Source: Bacteroides faecium (GTDB taxonomy: Bacteria > Bacteroidota > Bacteroidia > Bacteroidales > Bacteroidaceae). Taken from it: a stretch of DNA of 64,000 nt. The stretch covers positions 4,836,001 through 4,900,000 of the forward strand of contig NZ_CP050831.1 in assembly GCF_012113595.1 (NCBI RefSeq), written 5' to 3'. The first letter of the stretch is position 1. The number at the start of each line of letters is the position of its first letter. The notes under the pieces are model-generated. The model made no database searches. It was not told the origin of the DNA and saw only the letters and a program-made list of their open reading frames with translations. Below are positions 45,235-52,976 of this stretch, piece by piece. The position numbers and the translations under genes were made by a program.

Positions 45235-46386
45235 TTACCTCCTTCCATATTTACGGAACAGATAGTAGACAACACCTATGGTAGCAATAATAATAAGTAC
45301 ACCTACCCAGCCCCATATCATTGGAGTCTTTACAGCTATCCTGAATTGTGCATCTGCATTTACTTCAGGGGTTTTGGCCATCATGGTAGTGACATAGTCG
45401 CCGGGAAGTGCTTTTTTAGAAGCTTTCAATGTAGCTGTCACAGTTGATGTTTCTCCGGCTTTTAACGCATCAATCTTGGACGGTTCAAAGGTTACTTCCC
45501 AATCTGCCGGCTTATTGGCGGACAATTGGATGTCTTTTAGCAATGAAGATCCTGTATTTTTGACTTCCAACTCTATTTTCTTCACATCGCCGGCCGTAAC
45601 GTCTGTACTTAACAATCCACGTGGAGTAGTCAATTCCATTTGATAAGAGCCGGTAACGACAACTTCCAACTCTAATTCTGCCGAAGTAGTCCCCGTGGCT
45701 GCACGTACCGGAATTTTATAACTGCCGGCTTCAACATTGGCAGGCGGTGTTACATCTATGCTTACGTTCTGAGTGCTGTTTGCTTCCACCTGAGCTGAAG
45801 TGGCTTGTTTGTAATTGGGTTTAAAAATAACATTCCACCCTCTTGGTGCATTAGCCATCAATGCATATAATTGCTGATCGGCCGTTTGGTTTTTCAGAGT
45901 AGCACTAAAAGTAAAAGTAGATTTGGAGTTTCCCTGCATGTTAGGCTGGTCGGTAGTAAACTCCGTTTGATAAGTTCCTTTCTGGGCAACAACAATATCC
46001 AACGGAAGTTTAGTCTCTCCGGCATACACAACGAAATGATAATTCCCCTTATTTACTTTCAATGGAACTTCAACTTTTAAGTTAAAAGTCTTTTTTTCTT
46101 TAGGAAGCACGGATAATTGACTTAAACTCCATCCACCGGATTTCATTTCATGTTTCCAACTACTGCTCAGCCCACTGACAGAAAGTGTTGCATTCGTCAA
46201 TTCATCAGTGTTGTTGATAAGGTCAATACTGTAATCAATTGACGCTCCCGGTGATACGGAAATTTTTGTGTAAGGTGTGTACAATACCACGCTTTTAGAA
46301 ATCGAATCATTTGCGTGTGTGTAGCTCACAGGAATGAATCCCAATAAAATTGCTAATAATAAGAAATAATTTGTTCTCATAGTCAT
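45235..46386 (-). CDS. NEW3-domain periplasmic protein with C-terminal membrane anchor
   Basis: About 384 residues from ATG 46386 (46380 is also possible). A signal peptide ends near SYTHA. Three immunoglobulin-like modules of the NEW3 / COG1470 type follow (SPGASIDYSIDLINNTDELT; FSATLKNQTADQQLYALMA; VKKIELEVKNTGSSLLKDIQ). The C-terminus is one membrane helix (WGWVGVLIIIATIGVVYYLF) and a basic tail. NEW3 proteins commonly accompany an ABC ATPase and permease, as here, and are thought to act as the extracytoplasmic arm of that complex. Confidence 0.85.
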   Translation of the reverse strand: MTMRTNYFLLLAILLGFIPVSYTHANDSISKSVVLYTPYTKISVSPGASIDYSIDLINNTDELTNATLSVSGLSSSWKHEMKSGGWSLSQLSVLPKEKKTFNLKVEVPLKVNKGNYHFVVYAGETKLPLDIVVAQKGTYQTEFTTDQPNMQGNSKSTFTFSATLKNQTADQQLYALMANAPRGWNVIFKPNYKQATSAQVEANSTQNVSIDVTPPANVEAGSYKIPVRAATGTTSAELELEVVVTGSYQMELTTPRGLLSTDVTAGDVKKIELEVKNTGSSLLKDIQLSANKPADWEVTFEPSKIDALKAGETSTVTATLKASKKALPGDYVTTMMAKTPEVNADAQFRIAVKTPMIWGWVGVLIIIATIGVVYYLFRKYGRR

Positions 46387-46436
46387 ACGAAAGTTCTTAT
46401 GGTTATTTAATATGAATATTGTCAAATTTGTGGTTG

Positions 46437-46444
46437 CAAAAATA
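46437..46444 (-). promoter_or_regulatory. -7 box for the NEW3/ABC operon
   Basis: TATTTTTG on the minus strand fits TAnnTTTG, about 50 bp before the start codon. Confidence 0.55.
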
Positions 46445-46507
46445 AGTGATGTGTTTATTAATTGCTGCTAAAAGAATTATAAAGAATCTAATTCCTATTA
46501 GAAAATA

Positions 46508-46586
46508 ATAGTGACGCTATCCTTGTATGATAGTGACGGTATCCTATAGATATAGTGACGCTATATTGTCGTCATAGCGTCACTAT
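46508..46586. repeat. Four-unit 22-bp-step array (array B)
   Basis: ATAGTGACGCTAT or a one-base variant starts at 46508, 46530 and 46552, exactly 22 bp apart. At 46574, again 22 bp on, comes the exact reverse complement ATAGCGTCACTAT. Units three and four pair into a 13-bp hairpin with a 9-nt loop followed by AATTTT. Each unit is itself a small palindrome (ATAG...CTAT). It sits between divergent promoters in the 319-bp gap; the rest of the gap is promoter sequence. Confidence 0.85.
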
Positions 46587-46705
46587 AATTTTCCATGATT
46601 TTTTTTCGAAAATTTCCAAAATTCCCAAATCTTTTCAGATTCTCCCCTCATCTTTGCAGTATAAATTGAATGATAATAGTAAAACCAATTAAAAAAACAA
46701 CGATT

Positions 46706-47143
46706 ATGAAAAAGTTAGTATTCTTATTAGTGTGCTTATTTACTTTGCAGACAGTAGCGTATGCAGATGACGACAAACCAATTCAGGTTACTCAAATGCC
46801 ACAACCGGCACAACAGTTCATTAAACAACATTTCGCTGACAGCAAAGTAGCTTTGGCAAAGATGGAAAGTGACTTCCTCTACAAAAGTTATGAAGTGATT
46901 TTCACGAATGGTAATAAAGTGGAATTTGACAAGAAGGGAAATTGGGAAGAGGTGAATTGCAAATTTTCTTCTGTACCCGCAGCCATCATTCCCGCAGCCA
47001 TTCAGAAATATGTGACAACTAATTATCCTGATGTAAAAGTGTTGAAAATAGAGCGCGATAAAAAGGAGTATGAAGTGAAACTCTCCAACCGCGTAGAATT
47101 AAAGTTCGACTTGAAATTTAATTTGATTGATATTGATAACTAA
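46706..47143 (+). CDS. Secreted DUF2874 (PepSY-like) protein
   Basis: 145 residues from ATG 46706. A signal peptide ends near TVAYA, then DDDKPIQVTQMPQPAQQFIK and two PepSY-like half-repeats (VIFTNGNKVEFDKKGNWEEV and YEVKLSNRVELKFDLKFNLI). DUF2874 proteins are small periplasmic or surface proteins of unknown role, often encoded near two-component systems. A CATCTTTG near-consensus -7 box at 46649 lies upstream. It is co-transcribed with a second, longer DUF2874 gene 20 bp on. Confidence 0.85.
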   Translation: MKKLVFLLVCLFTLQTVAYADDDKPIQVTQMPQPAQQFIKQHFADSKVALAKMESDFLYKSYEVIFTNGNKVEFDKKGNWEEVNCKFSSVPAAIIPAAIQKYVTTNYPDVKVLKIERDKKEYEVKLSNRVELKFDLKFNLIDIDN

Positions 47144-47163
47144 ACCTCTAAAGAATTAAAACA

Positions 47164-48030
47164 ATGATGAAACTAAAGTTTTTTACTCTTCTGTTGGCAC
47201 TAGGTGCTACTGTATGGAGTTTATATAGTTGTGATAATAATGATGATGAATCAATTAATGTTCCTATTGAATTACAGGATGCCTTTTCAGCTAAGTATCC
47301 GAATGTAGCAAATGTAAAATGGGAGAGTAAGTCCGGATATTACGTGGCTGATTTCTATGACGGATACGAAGCATCCGCATGGTTTACGCAAGATGGAACA
47401 TGGCAGATGACGGAAACGGATATTCCTTATACAGCATTGCCACAAGCTGTGAAAACGTCTTTTGAAGCAAGTGAATACAAGTCATGGGAAATAGATGATG
47501 TAGATAAATTAGAGCGGGAAGGCTTTGAGATTGTTTATGTGATTGAAGTTGAAAATCAGAATCAGGAGATGGACTTGTATTATTCCCAAGAAGGAGTACT
47601 GGTTAAAAGCGTAGTGGATACAGATGATGATAGAGACGATCAGTATTTGCCTGACCAAAATGCTAAATTGACAAAAGAGATGAATGACTTTCTCAATATT
47701 AAATATCCCGGCTTTAAATTAGTCGAAATTGATGTAGAGGATGACGGAAAATATGCAGGATACACAGAAGTGGATATTACTCATGGGAGTATTGGGAAAG
47801 AAGTCCTATTCGATAAGAGTGGTGAGTGGGTTTTAACTTCATGGGAAGTACGTTTCAATACATTGCCTGAGCCTGTGAAAAATGCTATTAATACTACATA
47901 TCCCGGGCAAGTTGATGATGACGACGCTGATTATGTTGAAGAAGCAACAGGTGTCACATACTATTTAATTGACATAGAAAATAGTGAGATAGATGTGAAG
48001 ATATCGGCTGACGGACAGATACTTGATTAA
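47164..48030 (+). CDS. DUF2874 (PepSY-like) lipoprotein with duplicated domain
   Basis: 288 residues. A lipoprotein signal ends in LYSC (Cys23), then an acidic linker. Two PepSY-like modules follow: residues about 30-140 (LQDAFSAKYPNVANVKWESK) and about 165-288 (MNDFLNIKYPGFKLVEIDVE), separated by DTDDDRDDQ. The protein is very acidic. It shares the operon with the single-module protein just upstream and may be under control of the RR/HK pair at 41474-43439; that control is inferred from position only. Confidence 0.85.
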   Translation: MMKLKFFTLLLALGATVWSLYSCDNNDDESINVPIELQDAFSAKYPNVANVKWESKSGYYVADFYDGYEASAWFTQDGTWQMTETDIPYTALPQAVKTSFEASEYKSWEIDDVDKLEREGFEIVYVIEVENQNQEMDLYYSQEGVLVKSVVDTDDDRDDQYLPDQNAKLTKEMNDFLNIKYPGFKLVEIDVEDDGKYAGYTEVDITHGSIGKEVLFDKSGEWVLTSWEVRFNTLPEPVKNAINTTYPGQVDDDDADYVEEATGVTYYLIDIENSEIDVKISADGQILD

Positions 48031-48047
48031 TCACTTATGACGGCAAT

Positions 48048-48125
48048 ATACTGATATAATGACGATTATATCAGTATACAATAAACGATGGCATGATTCC
48101 CAAAAGGATCGTGTCATCGTTTATT
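48048..48125. terminator. Two tandem hairpins between convergent genes
   Basis: First hairpin: ATACTGATATAAT at 48048-48060 with its exact complement at 48065-48077 (loop GACG). Second: 48080-48099 with 48106-48125, about 20 bp with a few wobble pairs. They probably stop transcription from both sides. Confidence 0.65.
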
Positions 48126-48147
48126 ACTATGGAATATAACTTAAAGT

Positions 48148-48732
48148 CTAACTGTTATCACGAGTTACAGTTCCATCTCCATTATTTTTCCAATAATCCC
48201 CTTTGTCATCTCTATAGGTGCCAAAGCCATCTTTCCACAATTTACGTTCATATCCATTTTCATCTTTAATTGTCGCGTCACATTCTTCTTCATGGGGTTC
48301 TTCTTGTTCTTGTCCTCGTCTATGTGAACTTTTCGAGCTGCTGCCACTACTGAAAAATATCTTAAAGATACCATACATAAATAGTCCTAGCAAAGCAATC
48401 ATTATTGTCCACATGGCTACCATAAAAGCAAGGTAGGCAAGAAACAGTACATACGCTCCATAAGCTATACGTCCTCCCCATCCCGGAAATGCCTTTAAAG
48501 TGAGAAGAGAATAATTAATTACCCAACCTGCTAAGACAAGCAACCCGATTCCTGCAACTACTTCAATCAATGTGTCATTATTTGTGCACATTTGCATGAC
48601 AAAAACGATTAGTGATATGATAGCTCCACCAATAAATGCATGTACTGCTGTTGTACCTGTTACCGCTTGATGTGTCGGATTAAGGTGTTTGAAAATAGCA
48701 GTGTCTAATTTGTTCAAAAAATATAATTCCAT
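48148..48732 (-). CDS. Polytopic membrane protein with charged C-terminal tail, unknown
   Basis: 194 residues, not recognised. Four hydrophobic segments at about 27-48, 56-78, 86-107 and 107-127, then a serine-rich turn (FFSSGSSSKSSHRR), an acidic run (QEQEEPHEEE) and a small C-terminal module (ENGYERKLWKDGFGTYRDDK and YWKNNGDGTV) that looks like a short beta hairpin repeat. Last gene of a five-gene minus-strand cluster of envelope proteins. Confidence 0.6.
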   Translation of the reverse strand: MELYFLNKLDTAIFKHLNPTHQAVTGTTAVHAFIGGAIISLIVFVMQMCTNNDTLIEVVAGIGLLVLAGWVINYSLLTLKAFPGWGGRIAYGAYVLFLAYLAFMVAMWTIMIALLGLFMYGIFKIFFSSGSSSKSSHRRGQEQEEPHEEECDATIKDENGYERKLWKDGFGTYRDDKGDYWKNNGDGTVTRDNS

Positions 48733-48760
48733 AATTAATAATTTTTATAAGTTACACATT

Positions 48761-49408
48761 TTATTCAAAAGGGTTATTAGCATCTTTATAATATATCCCT
48801 TGTATATAAATACCGGCCTTTCCACTTGATTCCCTAAAAACTAAAATTGGCTTATCCAATTTACTTTGCACAATTCCTTCATAGTCAGTTTCTTCGTCCA
48901 AAACAATATACCATCCCATCTGTTTACCTTTATAATAATTCTCGTAACTACGCATTCTCCCACTTGTATCGGCTGTAGTAGTGGAAAGAGAAGCATAGAT
49001 TATATTAGTTTTCATCTTGTCTTTGGAACGAAAACCATAAGTAACTGTGGTTTCGCTATTCTGTCTTTTAGATATATTTTCAAATTCTGTTATATCAACA
49101 ATATCATCTGTTGTTCTAGGGTAGTAAGGATCGGTGTCTGGACATAACTTAGATACACTAGCCGAAATGTATCCTTTTTTACCTGTCAAAGCCTCTTTCA
49201 CCTCATACCACCCAGTTTGCTTGGATACCATTTCAAAGACAGTTCCAAGAGGTGCTTTTGTTATTACAGCTGCTGATGAATTGGGGGCTTGTCTTACATT
49301 TACATTTGGCTTAGTTACCGCTACCAAAAATTTAGGGAAAGACTGTGCCTTACATGTGAAAGACATACATGCAAGGAGAATCAAGCTTACTGAAATTAGT
49401 TTTTTCAT
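48761..49408 (-). CDS. Secreted SH3b-domain protein
   Basis: 215 residues. A signal peptide ends near FTCKAQ. A bacterial SH3 domain follows at about 32-88 (VNVRQAPNSSAAVITKAPLG and GWYEVKEALTGKKGYISASV). The C-terminal half of about 110 residues is not recognised. SH3b domains often bind peptidoglycan or protein peptides in the periplasm. It begins 11 bp after the DUF4878 lipoprotein gene and is in the same operon. Confidence 0.75.
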   Translation of the reverse strand: MKKLISVSLILLACMSFTCKAQSFPKFLVAVTKPNVNVRQAPNSSAAVITKAPLGTVFEMVSKQTGWYEVKEALTGKKGYISASVSKLCPDTDPYYPRTTDDIVDITEFENISKRQNSETTVTYGFRSKDKMKTNIIYASLSTTTADTSGRMRSYENYYKGKQMGWYIVLDEETDYEGIVQSKLDKPILVFRESSGKAGIYIQGIYYKDANNPFE

Positions 49409-49419
49409 ATTGTTATTTT

Positions 49420-49821
49420 TTAATAATGAGTTTCAAGATACCACTTACCATCTACCTTTTTTAGAAAGAATTTGAAAGGCGATTTAAAACTAGATGTTTT
49501 TAGGCTATATTCTATTATAGCTCTATCGCCCTCAATAGACTGTTCTGCTAACGTATATTCAGCTTCTACGAATCGTTGTAGTCTTTCAACTGTTCCGTGA
49601 TTTTTACCAGCAGGATTGTTATAAGTATCTTGCCAATTATTATAATTTATCTTCTTTGCATCCTTCATAAAGAATTTCTCTGTTTCTTTGAAATCCCCTT
49701 TCTTCCAACATTTGATAATAGCCTTTGTTATCTCCACAGGATCATTCTTTACACTACTACCACAACTGCCCATGATAAAACATAGACACAAACTCAAAAT
49801 TGTTAAATAACTAGTTTTCAT
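49420..49821 (-). CDS. DUF4878-like lipoprotein
   Basis: 133 residues. A lipoprotein signal ends in IMGSC (Cys20). The mature part (DPVEITKAIIKCWKKGDFKE through FFLKKVDGKWYLETHY) has the helix-then-cone-sheet pattern of DUF4878/NTF2-like lipoproteins. The role is unknown. It lies between two other secreted proteins in the same operon. Confidence 0.75.
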   Translation of the reverse strand: MKTSYLTILSLCLCFIMGSCGSSVKNDPVEITKAIIKCWKKGDFKETEKFFMKDAKKINYNNWQDTYNNPAGKNHGTVERLQRFVEAEYTLAEQSIEGDRAIIEYSLKTSSFKSPFKFFLKKVDGKWYLETHY

Positions 49822-49872
49822 ACCTTTTTAATATTAAAATTGCGAATTGTATAATGGATATTATTTCTCGAT

Positions 49873-50388
49873 TTAAAGCTCTCCCGTATAATTGTCACTT
49901 TTTTCTTTTCTATCATAGACAATATTTTTGCCATTAGGGCTGTTATGAATAATTTTAAAACGTTCTTTTGAATATTCTAAAACCTTGTATTCAAATGGCT
50001 TGGATTCTTGTGAAGTAGATCCATCATTATAAAAGAATTGCATTGTAATGATTGAACCATCCTCATTCACCTTGTATGTACCTGTTGAATGAAAATCAAT
50101 ATAATCAATCAATGTTCCATCCTTTTTGAATATAATCTCAATCTTATCGTTCGGAGACGATTCTGCATAGTAATCCCATATACCTACCATATCCGCTGCA
50201 GAGAATTTGGCTACTTCCTCTTTGGGAGCAATAACATTTGGCTGAGTTTTCGTTACCGAATTGTCACCTTTTTCTTTGTTAATAGCATTACTGCCATTAC
50301 ATGAAACAAACAATAACATTCCACATATAGTCACTATTGGAAGAATAGTAGAATGTCTTTTTTTACTGATGTTCTTTAATTTTCTCAT
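49873..50388 (-). CDS. Lipocalin-like lipoprotein, unknown
   Basis: 171 residues. A lipoprotein signal ends in LLFVSC (Cys30), then a low-complexity linker and a beta-rich domain beginning MVGIWDYYAESSPNDKIEII with regularly alternating strands. The GIWDYY start is typical of lipocalin-like Bacteroides lipoproteins. The function is unknown. It starts 66 bp after the end of the first gene in the cluster. Confidence 0.65.
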   Translation of the reverse strand: MRKLKNISKKRHSTILPIVTICGMLLFVSCNGSNAINKEKGDNSVTKTQPNVIAPKEEVAKFSAADMVGIWDYYAESSPNDKIEIIFKKDGTLIDYIDFHSTGTYKVNEDGSIITMQFFYNDGSTSQESKPFEYKVLEYSKERFKIIHNSPNGKNIVYDRKEKSDNYTGEL

Positions 50389-50454
50389 AAGTATAATATT
50401 TAAAAAAATGATTCAACAAACTCAACAATCGACACATTCATTATTTATAAAGTT

Positions 50455-51054
50455 TTAGTGATTATGCCTTTGGTCAAACATCTCTTTTAGTTTTGTGTTT
50501 TCTATCTCTATTAATGAGGAATCAATACCAATTCGACGCTTTTCCCCTCGTTTTCCTGTGATACAATATATTTCCATTAATGCTTTAGGAACGACCATTG
50601 AAAGGCTTCGGCGAATAATGGAGCATGTCTCGTAGATTCTATTATTAACAGGTTCTACCAGATTTTCAATACTATCCCTTAGCTTACCGGCTTCCATATT
50701 TTTCTCTAATGTTACTATCTGATAGATTTCATACAACTCGTGCATATAGTTGTACATACTTTTAAATTCGATACCTTCTTTATGTATTAAGAAAAAAAGA
50801 AATACAGTTTTAGGCAGATATTGCATCTTTACTTCCTTAGGAGAGTAATCAGGCAGAAATATACGCCCGTCTTTGTCTATGATAATCCGGCTCATTTCTT
50901 CCTTATCATTGTTTGTTTCATTATTAATCTCTTTTTGTATTATCGAACCTAGAATCTTCAGAATATCCTTATCTGTTGAAAAATCATTGTTTTCCAATAG
51001 CTCCAATAAAATTATTTTTGCTGTATGATAAGATATACTTAGTTTATCACTCAT
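50455..51054 (-). CDS. Unknown cytoplasmic protein, first gene of envelope cluster
   Basis: 199 residues with no signal peptide or membrane segment. The N-terminal half is acidic and helical. The middle, RIFLPDYSPKEVKMQYLPKT and VFLFFLIHKEGIEFKSM, looks like a winged-helix-type domain, and the region ending IYCITGKRGEKRRIGIDSSL is basic. I have the impression that this is a recurrent Bacteroides family near envelope and caspase-like genes, but cannot name it. It is divergent from the caspase operon across the repeat region and may regulate it; this is speculation. Confidence 0.6.
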   Translation of the reverse strand: MSDKLSISYHTAKIILLELLENNDFSTDKDILKILGSIIQKEINNETNNDKEEMSRIIIDKDGRIFLPDYSPKEVKMQYLPKTVFLFFLIHKEGIEFKSMYNYMHELYEIYQIVTLEKNMEAGKLRDSIENLVEPVNNRIYETCSIIRRSLSMVVPKALMEIYCITGKRGEKRRIGIDSSLIEIENTKLKEMFDQRHNH

Positions 51055-51075
51055 GTTTTATGTACTTATGTTGGA

Positions 51076-51083
51076 CAAAAATA
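51076..51083 (-). promoter_or_regulatory. -7 box for the envelope cluster
   Basis: TATTTTTG on the minus strand fits TAnnTTTG, 21 bp before the start codon at 51054. Confidence 0.6.
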
Positions 51084-51112
51084 AGTTAAATAACAGTTGT
51101 TCGCTATCCGGC

Positions 51113-51145
51113 ACAAGGTTGTTGATTAAAATCAACTAACCTTGT
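51113..51145. repeat. Hairpin upstream of the envelope cluster
   Basis: ACAAGGTT at 51113 pairs with AACCTTGT at 51138, and inside it GTTGAT pairs with ATCAAC, with a single bulged T. It lies about 30 bp beyond the -7 box of the minus-strand cluster, where an operator would be expected. Confidence 0.55.
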
Positions 51146-51170
51146 TTTAGAACATCATCACAACTATAAA

Positions 51171-51256
51171 TTACGCACCTCGTCAAAACAAGGTTTGTTT
51201 TTTTCTCTTTATACAAGAAAAAGGAAAAAGGTAACAGGGGAGAATTAAAAAAATAA
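51171..51256 (+). repeat. Direct repeat, left copy (degenerate copy of the caspase-gene leader)
   Basis: About 86 bp resembling 51934-52020 at roughly 80 percent identity by eye, sharing TTTTTTCTCTTTATAC and GAATTAAAAAAA. The right copy leads into a TATTTTTG box and the caspase gene; the left copy lacks that box and no gene follows it. Confidence 0.7.
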
Positions 51257-51297
51257 CTTGAGACACGTAATAATATTGAATTGCTAAAGCAGCCCTC

Positions 51298-51434
51298 TAC
51301 ATAGTGAAAAAAATATCTATCATATCTATCATCATTTCCGATAATTTACTGTATTTCAAATTAATAGATATGATAGATAAGTTCTAAAAAAGGTATCTAT
51401 CATCATTTCACCATCAAAAAATGGTATCTATCAT
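51298..51434. repeat. Left arm of 137-bp inverted repeat
   Basis: Reverse-complement match to 51770-51906 with about eight differences, one of them an indel in an A-run. The arm is rich in the word TATCTATCAT. The spacer between the arms is 335 bp and contains array C. No transposase-like frame is present. Confidence 0.85.
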
Positions 51435-51567
51435 ACCTATATCGGGCTGTTTTACTATATCCTATAGGAATATCGAGCATTAAATGGTATGTGAATGCAA
51501 GTTTATTTGCGTGACAATCAGTATTTGGTGCCTTAATAATCCATTTCGGGCGAAGATGTTTTTATAT

Positions 51568-51649
51568 CCCACGCATGTGTGCTGTATAGCCCACATGTGT
51601 GTGCTGCATATCCCGCATACGTGGGATATAGAGCCCACGTATGCGGGCT
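51568..51649. repeat. Four-unit 22-bp-step array (array C)
   Basis: Units beginning CCCACGCATG, CCCACATGTG, CCCGCATACG and CCCACGTATG follow each other at exactly 22-bp steps. Units three and four contain CCCGCATACGTGGG and its exact reverse complement and can form a 14-bp hairpin with an 8-nt loop. It is the same plan as array B and lies in the spacer of the 137-bp inverted repeat. Confidence 0.85.
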
Positions 51650-51769
51650 CAAGATATTCCGTTATCCTAACAGGATAATTCAGGCATGAATAGATGGATT
51701 TATCTGCTGCATTGCAACAAAAGTGTGCCTTTTTATGGTGAATCAGCCCTTATTTCAGGGATTTATAGC

Positions 51770-51906
51770 ATGATAGATACCATTTTTTGATGGTAAAATG
51801 ATGATAGATACCTTTTTTATGACTTATCTATCATACTTATTAATTTGAAATACAGCAAATTATCGGAAATGATGATAGATATGATAGATATTTTTTTTCG
51901 CTATGT
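51770..51906. repeat. Right arm of 137-bp inverted repeat
   Basis: Pairs with 51298-51434. It ends about 27 bp before the right direct repeat, so direct repeats enclose the inverted pair. Confidence 0.85.
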
Positions 51907-51933
51907 AAATAGCGATAGGTTTTATCTTGTTAA

Positions 51934-52020
51934 TCACGCATCTCGCAAAAACTAAGTTTACTTTTTTCTCTTTATACTGGAAAAAGTGGAAAGGCAACAG
52001 GCAGGAATTAAAAAAAATAA
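51934..52020 (+). repeat. Direct repeat, right copy (leader of the caspase operon)
   Basis: Resembles 51171-51256. Being directly before the -7 box at 52023, it is the likely -33 and activator region of the caspase operon. Confidence 0.7.
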
Positions 52021-52022
52021 TC

Positions 52023-52030
52023 TATTTTTG
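52023..52030 (+). promoter_or_regulatory. -7 box of the caspase/CHAT operon
   Basis: TATTTTTG fits TAnnTTTG, 22 bp before ATG 52053. It rules out the in-frame ATG at 51927 as the usual start. Confidence 0.65.
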
Positions 52031-52052
52031 CATAGATATTACAAAAAGAACT

Positions 52053-52961
52053 ATGAGATATAGACTGTTTTTATATTGTTTGACTATATCTGCCTTCGTA
52101 TTGGCACAAACAAACAGAGCATTGATAATAAGTATAGGAACATATCCGATTATCAGTGGTTGGGAAAAAATACATGCTGGCAATGACAAGGGGTTAGTGA
52201 CTGAACTGCTATTGAATAATCAATATCAATCCTCCAATATTAAAGTACTATCAAACGCACAAGCTAACAAGAAAGCTGTAACCGCTGCTTTTCAGCAATG
52301 CTGGGAACAGACAGTTTATGGCGACTTTATTTATTTGCATTTTTCTTGTCATGGACAACAAATGATGGATGATAACGGAGATGAAGAAGACGGATTAGAT
52401 GAGTCACTCGTTTTATATGATGCCGGTTATTGGTATATTCCGGGAAAATATGAAGGAGAGAATCACCTGCGAGACGACGAATTGGGGATATGGATAAACA
52501 AACTAAGAAAAAAAGCAGGCGACAAAGGACAGGTAACAGTGGTACTGGATGCCTGCCACAGCGGAACAGGGAACCGTGATAACGGAGTAAATGATTATAT
52601 CCGTGGAACATCCGCTATTTTTGCCCCCGAAGGATATACTCCTAAACCCGGCATGCATCAGGAATTGAGCCTGAAACTAAAACCGATTAAGGATTTTTCT
52701 CCCGCTTTTGTTTTTAGCGCTTGTCTGGCAAATGAAATCAATTACGAATATTACAGCCAAACACAAAAGCAATTTTACGGTATGCTGACATATGCTTTTT
52801 ATACGTTACTCCGCTCTCCCGAAAACTTCAATTCTGTTGCAGAATTTTTGGAAGCATTGCAAAAGAAGGTGAATCAACTGACCGGATTCCGTAAAAGCAG
52901 AAAACAAACTGTATATATGGAGTGTAGTGACGAAAACATCCCATTTCAAATATTCCGATAA
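52053..52961 (+). CDS. Secreted caspase-family cysteine protease (peptidase C14)
   Basis: About 302 residues. A signal peptide (MRYRLFLYCLTISAFVLAQ) is followed at once by the caspase core: strand RALIISIGTYP, the catalytic His100 in FSCHGQQ, an acidic segment DDNGDEEDGLDESL typical of metacaspase-like calcium or P1-basic pockets, and the catalytic Cys168 in VLDACHSGTGN. It is a single-domain protease, predicted periplasmic or surface-exposed. It heads a four-gene operon: the sigma gene starts 15 bp downstream. A plausible job is to cleave a periplasmic partner, such as the anti-sigma or the CHAT protein, upon stress. Confidence 0.85.
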   Translation: MRYRLFLYCLTISAFVLAQTNRALIISIGTYPIISGWEKIHAGNDKGLVTELLLNNQYQSSNIKVLSNAQANKKAVTAAFQQCWEQTVYGDFIYLHFSCHGQQMMDDNGDEEDGLDESLVLYDAGYWYIPGKYEGENHLRDDELGIWINKLRKKAGDKGQVTVVLDACHSGTGNRDNGVNDYIRGTSAIFAPEGYTPKPGMHQELSLKLKPIKDFSPAFVFSACLANEINYEYYSQTQKQFYGMLTYAFYTLLRSPENFNSVAEFLEALQKKVNQLTGFRKSRKQTVYMECSDENIPFQIFR

Positions 52962-52976
52962 AATAGAAGACGAAAA

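Noticed and set aside
51568..51649. Possible miniature CRISPR array
   Set aside because: Units are contiguous at 22-bp steps with no unique spacers, the last unit is inverted, and no cas genes are in the window.
51484..51678. Open frame of 64 codons in the spacer of the inverted repeat
   Set aside because: It reads through array C, has periodic cysteine/histidine runs imposed by the repeat, and has no promoter or ribosome-binding site.
51298..51906. Insertion sequence
   Set aside because: Long inverted arms are present but there is no transposase frame and no short target-site duplication directly outside the arms. A non-autonomous element remains possible.
51927..52052. N-terminal extension of the caspase protein from ATG 51927
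   Set aside because: It would be encoded by the promoter and direct repeat and would bury the signal peptide.
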